NCBI GenBank assembly: GCA_031363085.1
Contig: JANLTU010000033.1
Span: forward strand, 8,142-72,141
From: UBA6921 sp031363085
GTDB taxonomy: Bacteria; Pseudomonadota; Gammaproteobacteria; SG8-11
DNA length: 64,000 nucleotides
Reading direction: 5' to 3'
Shown here in pieces: positions 13,728 to 22,886 of this stretch; within the stretch, counting starts at the first letter, position 1; each line of letters starts with the position of its first letter. The position numbers were made by a program, and so were the translations under genes. Under the pieces are notes generated by a model, which searched no databases, had not been told where the DNA came from, and worked only from the letters and a program-made list of their open reading frames with translations.

Positions 13728-14282
13728 GTGAACACACCGGAAAATCATTTCTCCGCCGATACCCTGATGGCGCCCACTGCGGCGCTGGCTGGGAAATTGG
13801 TGCCGCCGGTTGTCGAGGGAGAGGATGAAACGCAGACGGTCGCGCAGGAATGGCTCGCATTTCGCGTCGGCCCGTTCGGGATATTGGTCCCGCCCGATGC
13901 CGGACGTGAGGTGGTATTGCCGCCGGTGGTGAGCCGTTTGCCGCATCTGCCGGGGTGGCTGCTGGGTATTGCCAATGTGCGCGGCATGCTGGTTCCGGTA
14001 GTGGACACCGCGCGCGCATTTGAGGTGGAACACGATACTGCTGCGCGCCGTTATCTACTGATTTTCAATCACGGTCACGATGTCTTCGGGCTGCTCGTTG
14101 ACGGCCTGCCGCGCCGTCAAAGTTTCGAAGCCCACATGCGTATGAGTGGTCTGCCGCCGCATCCGCCGATGCTCGACGGCCATCTCGTCGACACCTACGA
14201 CCGCGATGGGTTGCTGTGGTTCGAGATCGATCTTGATGCTGTGCTCAAAACCTTGGCAAGCCGCATGGTCGCGGCTGCGTAG
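13728..14282 (+). CDS. pilI: CheW-domain coupling protein, PilI-like
   Basis: 184 residues. One CheW beta-barrel domain fills residues about 38-180 (EWLAFRVGPFGILVPP, GIANVRGMLVPVVD, LLVDGLP). CheW proteins bridge the chemoreceptor PilJ and the kinase ChpA at the cell pole. The start codon is GTG at 13728, 16 bases after pilH. The N-terminal 35 residues are variable and Ala/Thr-rich. By gene order this is the main array coupler; two further CheW-like genes end the operon. Confidence 0.85.
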   Translation: MNTPENHFSADTLMAPTAALAGKLVPPVVEGEDETQTVAQEWLAFRVGPFGILVPPDAGREVVLPPVVSRLPHLPGWLLGIANVRGMLVPVVDTARAFEVEHDTAARRYLLIFNHGHDVFGLLVDGLPRRQSFEAHMRMSGLPPHPPMLDGHLVDTYDRDGLLWFEIDLDAVLKTLASRMVAAA

Positions 14283-14329
14283 AGTAGGTGTTGGATCCAT
14301 TTTCAGTTTCTTAGGTGAGGTATGACATT

Positions 14330-16153
14330 ATGAAATTCGATTGGAAGATGTTTGGAAAGAAAGCCTTTGGTATTCGGCTGGGTGAGCAACATTTGATTCA
14401 GCAGCGCATGCTGCGGCAATTCATCGTATTGCTGGTGGGATTCGTGGTGCTGGGCCTGACCTATGCCGGCGCCTTGGTTCTCACGGACAGTTCGACCGAA
14501 GCGGCAAACCGTATCACCAAGTTCAGATTTATCGCTTCCGATATCGAGCGCGGCTTGTTGCAGGCACGCCGCCATGAAAAAGACTTCCTGGCGCGGCGCG
14601 ATGATAAATACGTCCAAAGCTACGAAAAGGTACTCGAAACGGTTTATCTGCAAATCGACGCCGCTGAGACGCTTGCGCCAGACGACAGCACGCGCAAGCA
14701 ATTAGCCGTGCTGCGCCAAGATTTCCAGGTCTATCAGAAGTTGTTTCGTATGGCAGTGGAGAATCAGAAACTGGTGGGATACGACGAGAAATCCGGTCTG
14801 CATGGCGCCTTGCGCATGGCCGTGCATGATGTTGAAGAACAGCTCAATAAATACAGCAAGATCGAGCTAACGGCTTCCATGTTGATGATGCGCCGTCACG
14901 AAAAGGACTTCATCCAACGGCGCGATCCCAAATACATCGAGCAACAGACAGAAGAGCAAGAAAATTTCGCCAAACTGCTCGCGCGCACCGATTTGCCCTT
15001 ATCTGCAAAAGCCGAAATCGTGAAAAAAATGGATCGCTACAACGAGGACTTCCTACAGATGGCCAGCGGCTATGGCAAGTTGGAGAAGGCCACCGACTCG
15101 GCGCGCGAAGCGGCGCGTACAACCGAGCCGGTTCTGACCGGATTCAAAGAAAATGCAGAGAAGCTATTGACTGAAAATACCGAAGCTGCTGCCCGGGTTA
15201 CGCGCTGGATTGCGGCCGGTTTCGCCGGCGTACTGTTGCTGATTGGCGTGTTTGCAAGCCGGCAGATGTTTAATACCTCGCGCGCGGTGACCGTGCCGCT
15301 GCGCGTACTCACCGACACGGTGGCCGCGATTACTCGTGGTGACAAAGAGGCGCGTGCCAAGCTCATGACCGGCGACGAGATGCAACAGTTGGGCGACGCG
15401 CTTGACATCATGGTGAGCGAGCGCGAAGCGGTGGCTGAGGCGATCAAGAAGAAAAATGATGCGTTGAACGATTCCATCATCGAGATCTTGCGTTCGGTGT
15501 CGAAGCTTGCGCAGGGTGACCTGCGCGTGCAAGCCCCGGTGCGCGAGGATGTGACCGGTGCGCTTTCAGATGCTATTAATTCCATGACCGAGGCCACCGC
15601 CAAGGCGCTGGCCGGTGTGAACGCCTCTTCCGAGGCGGTGCGCGCCGAGTCGAAAGTCGGCCGCGAGACTGTGCTGGCTACCGCCAAGGGCATGAACGAG
15701 GTGCGTGGCACTATTCAGGAAACCGGTAAACGCATCAAACGTCTGGGCGAACGCACACAGGAAATCGGCGGCATCGTGAAGCTGATCGATGACATCGCCG
15801 AGCGTACTTCGGTGCTGGCCTTGAACGCTAACATGCAGGCGGCGGTGGCAGGCGAGGCCGGGCGCGGGTTCCGTGTGGTAGCCGACGAGGTGCAGCGTCT
15901 GGCGGAACGTTCCAAAGAAGCGACCGACCAGATCGCCAAGCTTGTGTCCGCGATTCAAGGCGAGGCCAACGACACCATCGCCACCATGGAACGCGCCATC
16001 GGCGAAGTGGTGAAGGGCGGTGAGATGGCAGAAAAGGCCGCCACGCAAGTGAGTAGCCTGGAAAAATTGGGTAATGATTTGCATGCCTCAGTGCAAACCT
16101 TCACCTTGCCGGAAGACGAACGCGGCACGCGTGACAACCGCAAGGCCGCATAA
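14330..16153 (+). CDS. pilJ: Methyl-accepting chemotaxis protein, PilJ-like
   Basis: 607 residues: cytoplasmic N-tail, first membrane helix about 31-52, periplasmic helical sensor, second helix about 292-313, HAMP domain, then the receptor coiled-coil hairpin (ALNANMQAA, AGEAGRGFRVVADEVQ). The sensor has two copies of a motif, RHEKDFLARRDDKY near 81 and RHEKDFIQRRDPKY near 187, typical of the helical bimodular HBM sensor. In the Pil-Chp system PilJ senses pilin or surface contact. ATG at 14330 is preferred over a GTG at 14315 because AGGTGAGG lies at good spacing upstream. No CheR or CheB-type methylation gene is present in the operon. Confidence 0.87.
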   Translation: MKFDWKMFGKKAFGIRLGEQHLIQQRMLRQFIVLLVGFVVLGLTYAGALVLTDSSTEAANRITKFRFIASDIERGLLQARRHEKDFLARRDDKYVQSYEKVLETVYLQIDAAETLAPDDSTRKQLAVLRQDFQVYQKLFRMAVENQKLVGYDEKSGLHGALRMAVHDVEEQLNKYSKIELTASMLMMRRHEKDFIQRRDPKYIEQQTEEQENFAKLLARTDLPLSAKAEIVKKMDRYNEDFLQMASGYGKLEKATDSAREAARTTEPVLTGFKENAEKLLTENTEAAARVTRWIAAGFAGVLLLIGVFASRQMFNTSRAVTVPLRVLTDTVAAITRGDKEARAKLMTGDEMQQLGDALDIMVSEREAVAEAIKKKNDALNDSIIEILRSVSKLAQGDLRVQAPVREDVTGALSDAINSMTEATAKALAGVNASSEAVRAESKVGRETVLATAKGMNEVRGTIQETGKRIKRLGERTQEIGGIVKLIDDIAERTSVLALNANMQAAVAGEAGRGFRVVADEVQRLAERSKEATDQIAKLVSAIQGEANDTIATMERAIGEVVKGGEMAEKAATQVSSLEKLGNDLHASVQTFTLPEDERGTRDNRKAA

Positions 16154-19030
16154 ATGGCAAATCCCGAAGTTTTTGCGGTTCTGCAGGACGAAGTCGCCGA
16201 GGTCGTCGACGGTATGTCGGCGGCTTTGGGCGATATCAACGCGGCCTCCGACACAGCGCGTCTGCGTGAGGCGCTGGAGTTCTTCAGCGAGCAGATCGAG
16301 CGCATCAAAACCGCTTCCGACATTCTCGGGCTGAGCGGCCTCAAAACCATTTGTGTGCGCATCACCGACAACTTGGCAATGCTGCAAGACACCGACCGCT
16401 CGCACGCGGCGATCGAGTGTTTCATGCACGGCCCAAACTTGATGTTGAGTTACTTGCGGGCACCGCAAAATCCCGGCACCCACGCGCCGCTCATCGCTTA
16501 TCTTGCCGATGCCCATTGGCCGCAGCCGATCAACGACGCGCAAGCGGCCATGCTGGCGGCGGATTTGCTTAACGTGGAGGCTACGCTCGCCGAGGCGGAA
16601 CAGAAACCGGCGCGTCCGACCTTGGCCACGGCCGAGGATGTCATCCTGGACAGTTCGCCCGACGTCAATCCGTTGCTGATCGAATCGTTTCTTGCCGAAG
16701 GGCCGTTGCAAGCCGGCGCTTACACGAGCTTAATTGAGCAAGTCATTCGCGGCGGTGCCGACGTGGAAGTGCTGCAGGAGGCACGCCGCTTGGCGCACAG
16801 CATCAAGGGCGCAGCCAATACCATCGGCGTGCGCGGCATCGCTGCGCTTGCTCACCATCTGGAAGACTTGCTTGATTTTCTGAACGACCACGCGGTTCGG
16901 CCCCAGGGCGCGCTCGCAAAACTCCTGATGGATGCGGCCGACGGCCTGGAAATGATGTTCGAAGCACTGATTGCGCACGAGCCGCCGCCACCGCAGGCGC
17001 AGAGCCTGTTGCAACGCTTGCTGGACACCGCGAACGCCATGGACCGGGGTGAAGATATCAATGTCGCCGTGATGGCGCCGGAAGCGTCGCAAGCTCCGGC
17101 TGACAGCCAGGTGGCGGCATCAAACATTGAAACAAGCGCCTCTGCAACACCTCCACCCAAGGTTGAAGCCGCGCGCGCGGAGGCCGCGCCCAAAGTGCGT
17201 GTGGCGGTGGCTGCAATTGAGGAAATATTGCGGCTTTCCGGCGAAATGACCATCGGGCGTTCGCATGTGCAGGAGCGCCTGCACATGGCGTTTGCATTGA
17301 CGGCGGAATTGCATGAGCGCCATGTGACGCTGCAGCAGCGCGCCGCCGAACTTGACCGTGCCTTGACCATGCAAGGCATCGCTGCGGGCCAGAAGCAAGG
17401 GTCGCTGGGTAACGCGCCCGCCGATGCCATGTTTGATGCGCTTGAACTTGACCAATACAGCGAATTGCACGGCGCAGTGCATGGTTTTGTTGAAACCATT
17501 TCCGACCTGCAGGCCCTGGAATCGCGCATGCTCGACACGCTCGCGGCGGTCGAGACCGGCGTGACGCAGGAAGGGCTCATCAACAGCGAACTGCACGAGC
17601 ATGTGATGCGCGCGCGGATGGTGGAGGCGGCGGTGCTCGAACCGCGCTTGGCGCGCACGGTGCGGCAGGCAGGCGATGCCACCGGCAAGCAAGTCAGGCT
17701 CATTTTCACCGGCGGTGAGGTCATGCTTGACGACCACGTGGTCAATGACCTGATCAATCCGTTATCGCATTTGCTGCGCAACGCGGTTGATCACGGTATT
17801 GAAGACGCGCAGACGCGCGTCGCCATCGGCAAACCGGTGGTCGGCGAAATCCGGCTGTCGTTCGCGCGTGAAGGCAATCACATCGTGACCTGCTGCGGCG
17901 ACGACGGCGAGGGGTTGGACCTGCCGCGCATCCGCACCACCGCCGTCGAGCGTGGGTTGATCTCCGCCGATACCGCCTTGGATGACGCCATGATCGCGCA
18001 ACTTATTTTGGTCCACGGCTTCAGTACCCGCAGTGAGGTGTCGGAAGTTTCCGGGCGCGGTGTGGGCCTGGACGTGGTCAACAGCATGGTGCGAAAGCTC
18101 AACGGCACTCTCGACATCGCCACCGAATCGGGGCGTGGCTGCCGCTTCACGCTGCGCTTGCCGATGACGCTCGGCGCAGCGCATTGCCTGGTGGTGCGCG
18201 CCGGCAGCGAAATGACCGCCATCCCGACCGACACGCTCGACCGCGCCATCTACCAGGGCGCGCACAATGTTGAGCGCCAAGGCGAGCGTTACATCTATCG
18301 CGAAGCCGGCGAGAGCCTCGAAATTTATGATCTTGCGCAGTTGCTGGGCACGACCGGCGAACACGCGCTGGGCGATGCCCAGGACCACCGTTCGGTGATT
18401 GTGGTGAACGACGCCAATAGCAAGAAAGCGGTGGTGGTCGACCAGCTCATTTCCGGCCGCGATCTCGTCATCAAGCGCCTCGGTCTTCATCTTGCGCGCG
18501 CGCCGGGGGTGATCGGTGCGTCGTTGCTGGGTGACGGACGCGTGCTGCCGGTACTCGATGTGCAGGCGCTGCTGCGTATGCAGACCGGCGCGACCCAAGC
18601 AGTGCGGCCGTATCTGGTGAGCAGCCAGAAGGAAGTGCGCAACGCGCGCACGGCAGCCAATATTCTGGTGGTGGACGACTCGCTCACCGTACGTCAAGCA
18701 TTGCAGATGTTGCTCACCAGCGAGGGGTATCAAGTGCATACCGCGAAAGACGGAGCGGAAGCGCTCGAATACGTGACCAAAACACCGCCCGCCGCAGTCG
18801 TCACCGACCTGGAAATGCCGCGCATGAACGGGCTGGATTTCGTCGCGCGGGTGCGTGCTGCCGAGCCGGTGCGTCAGTTGCCCATCATCATGGTGACCTC
18901 GCGTTCGAGCGAGAAACACCGGCAGCAGGCGCAGCTCGCAGGTGTCGATGTTTACTTCACCAAACCGTTTCGTGAAGCGGACCTGTTGGCGCAACTGCAC
19001 GCGATGCTGAACAAAGCCAAGGTGGCCTGA
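16154..19030 (+). CDS. chpA: ChpA-type hybrid CheA histidine kinase with receiver domain
   Basis: 958 residues beginning directly after the pilJ stop. Residues 1-150 look like a degenerate Hpt-type bundle. A true Hpt domain follows with H215 in LAHSIKGAANTIG. Next come dimerisation helices, the HATPase (N-box HLLRNAVDHG about 541, DDGEGLD about 583, GRGVGLDVV about 635), a CheW-like regulatory domain, and a C-terminal receiver with D885 in VTDLEMPRMNG. Pseudomonas ChpA has about 2470 residues and six Hpt domains, so this is a stripped-down version. It should autophosphorylate and pass phosphate to PilG, PilH and its own receiver. Confidence 0.88.
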   Translation: MANPEVFAVLQDEVAEVVDGMSAALGDINAASDTARLREALEFFSEQIERIKTASDILGLSGLKTICVRITDNLAMLQDTDRSHAAIECFMHGPNLMLSYLRAPQNPGTHAPLIAYLADAHWPQPINDAQAAMLAADLLNVEATLAEAEQKPARPTLATAEDVILDSSPDVNPLLIESFLAEGPLQAGAYTSLIEQVIRGGADVEVLQEARRLAHSIKGAANTIGVRGIAALAHHLEDLLDFLNDHAVRPQGALAKLLMDAADGLEMMFEALIAHEPPPPQAQSLLQRLLDTANAMDRGEDINVAVMAPEASQAPADSQVAASNIETSASATPPPKVEAARAEAAPKVRVAVAAIEEILRLSGEMTIGRSHVQERLHMAFALTAELHERHVTLQQRAAELDRALTMQGIAAGQKQGSLGNAPADAMFDALELDQYSELHGAVHGFVETISDLQALESRMLDTLAAVETGVTQEGLINSELHEHVMRARMVEAAVLEPRLARTVRQAGDATGKQVRLIFTGGEVMLDDHVVNDLINPLSHLLRNAVDHGIEDAQTRVAIGKPVVGEIRLSFAREGNHIVTCCGDDGEGLDLPRIRTTAVERGLISADTALDDAMIAQLILVHGFSTRSEVSEVSGRGVGLDVVNSMVRKLNGTLDIATESGRGCRFTLRLPMTLGAAHCLVVRAGSEMTAIPTDTLDRAIYQGAHNVERQGERYIYREAGESLEIYDLAQLLGTTGEHALGDAQDHRSVIVVNDANSKKAVVVDQLISGRDLVIKRLGLHLARAPGVIGASLLGDGRVLPVLDVQALLRMQTGATQAVRPYLVSSQKEVRNARTAANILVVDDSLTVRQALQMLLTSEGYQVHTAKDGAEALEYVTKTPPAAVVTDLEMPRMNGLDFVARVRAAEPVRQLPIIMVTSRSSEKHRQQAQLAGVDVYFTKPFREADLLAQLHAMLNKAKVA

Positions 19031-19031
19031 G

Positions 19032-19523
19032 GTGTCCGCGCAACCCAGGCTTGAACCGCATGCGGCGCCTGCCGCAGTCACCGGCTGGGCGGTGCTGACG
19101 TTGGACGGCCTGCGTCTGGCCCTGCCGCAACGCGATATGGTGACGTTGGAGCTTGCAAGCGTGCTTCAGATGAATCCGCCTGGAAGGGTCGAGGTTGGCC
19201 GCTTTGTGCAAAAAAATCGTACTTGGTCGGTCTATGCGCTGGATGCAGCACTGGCGTTGCAAACGGCGGGCGTGACGCAGCGTCTGTGCGCGTTCTTCAA
19301 GACCGCCGGACAAGTGCGCGGTCTTTTATGCGACACGTTTTCCTTGCTCCCACAGGACGACGACTTGATTGCCGAGCCCCTGCCCGGGTGTATGGCGCAG
19401 GTGTTTTCGCCGCTTGACGGTTACGTGCTGCGTGAAAACCAGATGGTCGCCACCACTTCGGCGCAGAGATTGGGCGCCTATCTCGAACACCTTCTGGAGG
19501 CGCGCCATGCTGCCGCAGGCTAG
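19032..19523 (+). CDS. Divergent CheW-like protein
   Basis: 163 residues. GTG start at 19032, one base after the chpA stop. The sequence follows a CheW-like strand pattern (GWAVLTLDGLRLALPQRDMVTLELAS, WSVYALDAALAL) but lacks a clear VRG-x-x-P-V-x-D motif, so identification rests mostly on position and length. In Pil-Chp operons an extra CheW homologue, ChpC, occupies this place. It may act as a coupling adaptor or a catalytically unrelated scaffold. Confidence 0.6.
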   Translation: MSAQPRLEPHAAPAAVTGWAVLTLDGLRLALPQRDMVTLELASVLQMNPPGRVEVGRFVQKNRTWSVYALDAALALQTAGVTQRLCAFFKTAGQVRGLLCDTFSLLPQDDDLIAEPLPGCMAQVFSPLDGYVLRENQMVATTSAQRLGAYLEHLLEARHAAAG

Positions 19524-19959
19524 GGCGTGGCTGCTGACAGCCGGCGTCGATTTCGCCATCGCGGAACGGCATATGGTCGAATATCTGCGCTCCCCGCAAA
19601 TTCTGGAGGTGCCGTTACGTCCCCCGCATTGTGCCGGTGTGACAATTTGGCGCGAGCGCTGGATTCCGGTTCTTGACATGGCGCAGATCAATCCGGCACC
19701 AAGCACAGCGGGAGCGCCTGTCCATGTCGTGGTGCTGGCCTACCAGTTCGCGCCGGGTGAGGCGCTGCATCACGGTGCCCTCGTGGTGCACACGCGGCCG
19801 CGCGAAGCCTGGGTCAGCGACGCCATGGCTTGTCCGTTGCCCGACGATCTGGCGGCGCTGCAACACCTGGCCTGCGCTTGTTTTTCTCTCGATGAAAAAG
19901 CCATTCCGGTGGTGGATGTCACGCGGCTGTTTTCCGGTAGGTCCCGGGTGGATCACTAA
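19507..19959 (+). CDS. CheW-like protein ending the chemosensory operon
   Basis: 150 residues. ATG at 19507 overlaps the previous gene by 17 bases and has GGAGG seven bases upstream. It shows CheW-like features: MVEYLRSPQILEVPL, the turn RERWIPVLDMAQ and a final KAIPVVDVTRLF strand. It is the third CheW-type gene in the operon. The pair 19032 and 19507 may be descendants of one duplication. The 170 bases that follow, up to the convergent Cys-rich gene, contain no gene I can support. Confidence 0.6.
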   Translation: MLPQARAWLLTAGVDFAIAERHMVEYLRSPQILEVPLRPPHCAGVTIWRERWIPVLDMAQINPAPSTAGAPVHVVVLAYQFAPGEALHHGALVVHTRPREAWVSDAMACPLPDDLAALQHLACACFSLDEKAIPVVDVTRLFSGRSRVDH

Positions 19960-20131
19960 GCCTACAAGCCTGTTCAAGAACTCATCGGAGTGGGTATTGC
20001 GCGAGCTCGACGATGCATCGCGGGAATTAGCGGCGAGAATAAAATGCGGCGTTGCAGAAAAACCGTATCAAGAGCACATCCATCCTGCGCTAACTCGCGC
20101 TGCTTGACACGGCGGACTAACCGAGGCGGGT

Positions 20132-20497
20132 TTACTTTTTGTCCTCGGGGCATTGATTGAACTCAGCACTCTTTTTTGCATAGTCTATGCAAAAGTCGTC
20201 TTTCCCCGACGCTGACTTAATCGCTTTGCCATCGAATACTGCGGTGATGATTTTGCTTTTTGTAATGTCCAGCCGGTCGTTTGCACAGGCCTTAACTGCC
20301 AGCTCTTGGCATGCCGCGACGGAAGCCGCTTCGCTACTCTTGGTACACTCTTTCTCGCCATTGCACTTCAGATAACTCACTGCTTCCTGTCCCTTGCAGG
20401 CAGTACGGTTGTAGTGAATAGCGCAATCTCCGGCGCTTGCCAAAGTCGTACCGACCGCCAGGGATAGACCAACTAAAAGTACGAAAAGCCGTTTCAT
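20132..20497 (-). CDS. Small cysteine-rich exported protein
   Basis: 121 residues with a clear Sec signal peptide (MKRLFVLLVGLSLAVG...LASA, cleavage before GDC). The mature part of about 97 residues has eight cysteines spaced through the chain, consistent with four disulfide bonds in the periplasm or outside the cell. ATG at 20497 has AAGGAG six to eight bases upstream on the minus strand, so the longer frame upstream is not used. I do not recognise the family. Confidence 0.65.
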   Translation of the reverse strand: MKRLFVLLVGLSLAVGTTLASAGDCAIHYNRTACKGQEAVSYLKCNGEKECTKSSEAASVAACQELAVKACANDRLDITKSKIITAVFDGKAIKSASGKDDFCIDYAKKSAEFNQCPEDKK

Positions 20498-20657
20498 AAA
20501 TATCTCCTTGTTGTAAAGAACGACGATGATCACCAAGTATTCTTGGTTACCGCTAGCAGCAACCTGTTGGATTTTCATGGGTGCTGGGGTTGCAACGGTG
20601 TGAGTCTGACGGGTTGCTAGCTAGGCGATCAAGAATATCTATATTGGTACAACAAAT

Positions 20658-20861
20658 CTACTTGGTCGGTTGATATACGATTTGCGCATAGCCTTGACTA
20701 TGTGTGTTTGAAGCGGCCCATGCTGGATCGATCCGCAAGTCCGAGGCGTGCGGTCCCGCATCTTGCATACCCATGCGTTCCGGGCAGCAATTCTCATAGA
20801 GTGTGACCGGATTAATAACTTCCGGGCATGTGCTCATACGAAGTTTTGACCTGCCACGCAA
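20658..20861 (-). pseudogene. Possible remnant of an unidentified coding sequence
   Basis: In the 510-base stretch 20498-21007, the only coding-like signal is this minus-strand frame of 67 codons. Its C-terminal two thirds (INPVTLYENCCPER ... GYAQIVYQPTK) have a natural amino-acid composition, while the N-terminal part does not look like a proper start. I see no ribosome-binding site. It could be the end of a decayed gene or chance. The rest of the stretch should hold the promoters of the flanking divergent genes. Confidence 0.2.
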
Positions 20862-21007
20862 TTCCTTCCTTCAGCGTTTCGCTAACATGGCTATGAGTCA
20901 CACGGATGTGTTTGAACCGACATCCGTTCATTTTTGTACCAAGCCCGCCACGGAATGCTTTCAATCAACACGACAGCGTTGTTGCTGTGTCGTTAAGAGT
21001 ACTTGCC

Positions 21008-21727
21008 ATGGGGTGCCCTATGTTTGCTTCACGTGTTTTGTTGCTTGCGATATCGCTGCTGCTGAGTAGTCTTGCGGTGATTCCAGGGTTGAGTAACGCA
21101 GAGTTTGCATATTTTACGTCGACGGATGCGAATAAAAACTGTTCTAACTCCGGTTGCCATACGTCAACTACGCCACCCACTTGCAATGGTTGTCACGGCC
21201 ATGGAACGCACGAGTCGTCAGCAAAGAATTCCATGAATCTGGTCGCAACCACCGACAAAGCCAGCTACGCACTTGGCGACGATATTTCAGTAAAGCTGAC
21301 GGGTGGCTATAAATCTTCGGGTTGGGTGCGCGTCAATGTGTATGCCAGCAATGGCACGTTGCTGGTCAGCAATAGTGCCGAGTGTCCGCACAATGCTTCG
21401 AGCTATCCGGCCAGTTGCGATTTACCGGTAACACTGAGGACGCGTGCACAAGCGGGCATGACAAATTTGTATGTCGCCTGGATGGGAAATGAATACGACG
21501 CAGCCAATGCGGCCATGGGCGCGCCGATCACTTCGGTGATCGCTGTAGGGAAGCGCGCCGTATCGCCAGCCCGGCATGTTGAAGAAGTCGTTTTGACCAA
21601 CACGTTCAGCGTCACCGAAGCTGCGAGCCCGGCGCCGGGTGGTGGCGGCGGTGGTGGCGCGTTGGATTGGGTGCTACTTGCCGGGTTGATCGGCGGGTCT
21701 TTCCTGCGACGCAAAGAATCGCAATAA
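21008..21727 (+). CDS. c-type cytochrome with CxxxxCH/CxxCH pair and GlyGly-CTERM-like anchor
   Basis: About 239 residues. A signal peptide (FASRVLLLAISLLL...GLSNA) precedes a mature start that quickly shows CSNSGCH (C-x4-CH, from residue 45) and CNGCH (C-x2-CH, from residue 59). This pairing matches the CxxxxCH/CxxCH domain known from multihaem proteins of Geobacter and relatives, and suggests two haem c groups or one haem and a variant site. A beta-sandwich region follows, then a Gly run, a hydrophobic helix (LDWVLLAGLIGGSFL) and RRK, a GlyGly-CTERM-like sorting tail. ATG at 21008 or 21020 are both possible. It is predicted to be an electron carrier held at the cell surface. Confidence 0.72.
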   Translation: MGCPMFASRVLLLAISLLLSSLAVIPGLSNAEFAYFTSTDANKNCSNSGCHTSTTPPTCNGCHGHGTHESSAKNSMNLVATTDKASYALGDDISVKLTGGYKSSGWVRVNVYASNGTLLVSNSAECPHNASSYPASCDLPVTLRTRAQAGMTNLYVAWMGNEYDAANAAMGAPITSVIAVGKRAVSPARHVEEVVLTNTFSVTEAASPAPGGGGGGGALDWVLLAGLIGGSFLRRKESQ

Positions 21728-21753
21728 ATAGCAAGTTTCTTGGGGGCCGACGT

Positions 21754-21779
21754 GCGAAACAAGGATGTTTCGCTTTTTT
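21754..21779 (+). terminator. Rho-independent terminator after the cytochrome gene
   Basis: Perfect 8-base stem GCGAAACA (21754-21761) and TGTTTCGC (21766-21773) with an AGGA loop, followed at once by six T residues (21774-21779). It ends the plus-strand cytochrome transcript 27 bases past its stop codon. The convergent HNH gene stops at 21791, and on that strand no T-run follows the stem. Confidence 0.87.
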
Positions 21780-21790
21780 GTTTTGCGGGC

Positions 21791-22372
21791 TTACTGTAAT
21801 CGGAACAACCGGCTGTTTTTACCCAGTTGCGCTTTCAGAAATTCCATCTGATCGGCAAGAATTTTTCGATTAGTCAATACCAGATACTCCGCCCAGTTGG
21901 GAATGAAGGGCACAGCGATCAGCGGCATTTTGGCCTGCTCCGGTGTGCGTCCGCCTTTGCGCGCATTGCAGTCGCGGCAGGCCGTGACCAAATTAGACCA
22001 AGTGTTTTTGCCGCCTTGGTGCAGGGGCGTGACATGGTCGCGAGTGAGGTATTTCACTGGGTAACGTTCGCCGCAGTACAGGCACAGTTGACTGTCGCGC
22101 AGGAATAGTTCGCGGTTGGACAGCGGCGGCACGGCGTTGGCGAGTGCCGGGTAGTGACCATTGCCTTTGACGGCAATAATGGAATTGATGGAAATGCTTG
22201 AACGTTCACCGGTCAGGCGCGAGGTGCCGCCGTGGTAGGTGAACTCGGTTTGGCCGAGCGTCCACGCGATTTTGTCTTTATAGTAAAGACAGACGGTTTC
22301 TTGCCAGTTGCTCCAGCCGACCGGCCGGCCTGCAACGTCGAGCCTGAGTATCAGTGGGCTCGCTACTTTCAT
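21791..22372 (-). CDS. HNH endonuclease family protein
   Basis: 193 residues. The C-terminal half has a zinc-stabilised HNH site: CLYCG, then RDHVTPLHQGG with the catalytic His of DH, WSNLVTACRDCNARKGGRTPEQA with the Asn and the second Cys pair. The N-terminal 85 residues are typical of the widespread stand-alone HNH proteins found next to housekeeping genes. These are presumed DNA-cleaving or nicking enzymes of unknown role. AGGAGG lies upstream of the ATG at 22372, a strong ribosome-binding site. Confidence 0.85.
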   Translation of the reverse strand: MKVASPLILRLDVAGRPVGWSNWQETVCLYYKDKIAWTLGQTEFTYHGGTSRLTGERSSISINSIIAVKGNGHYPALANAVPPLSNRELFLRDSQLCLYCGERYPVKYLTRDHVTPLHQGGKNTWSNLVTACRDCNARKGGRTPEQAKMPLIAVPFIPNWAEYLVLTNRKILADQMEFLKAQLGKNSRLFRLQ

Positions 22373-22479
22373 TCGCTACCTCCTGCTGGCCTCTCTCTTA
22401 TATGTTTCGACGCGCGCGGTGCGCTGCTTGAACGCATCGTGTGTTTCGGTTTGACCTCATGCGTTGCAAAAATGCACGC

Positions 22480-22755
22480 TTACTTAAATTCGTAGTGTTT
22501 GCTCACTGCCGCATGAATCTGCCAAGTGCATTGCAATCCCTTAGGAAAACGTACCAGATCACCTGCTTCGATATTAACCGGTGACCCGTCGTGGGGTGTG
22601 ACTGTTGCCGCACCTTCGAGCAGATAACAGGTTTCGGCTTTATCGTAAGTCCAGGCAAACGTCGACACCTCTTTGTTCCACAGCGGCCAATCATACACGC
22701 CCATGATGTCCAGCTTTGCCGGCGAGGCGTTGTGTTCAACGGTAATGTCATCCAT
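22480..22755 (-). CDS. Small cupin-domain protein (EutQ/DUF861-like)
   Basis: 91 residues forming one cupin barrel. The pattern TCYLLEGAATVTPHDG...VNIEAGDLVRFPKGLQCTW is that of the DUF861 group of single-domain cupins. The usual metal-binding His pair is not evident: the position often held by His is Cys in ETCYLLEG. Its role is unknown; relatives are found as small sugar- or amine-binding or epimerase-like proteins. ATG at 22755 follows AGGG at good spacing; a TTG two codons further upstream is less likely. Confidence 0.75.
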   Translation of the reverse strand: MDDITVEHNASPAKLDIMGVYDWPLWNKEVSTFAWTYDKAETCYLLEGAATVTPHDGSPVNIEAGDLVRFPKGLQCTWQIHAAVSKHYEFK

Positions 22756-22886
22756 CTGCAAACCCTGTTATGCGAGTGCGGTAAATCTACGGGTAACTGC
22801 GCGATGATTCAAGCCCGGATCGTCACTGCCGGGTCGTGTAAGCGCGTTGCCTTTTTCCATAAGCAAGCCTCTGTTAATCTGATCTG

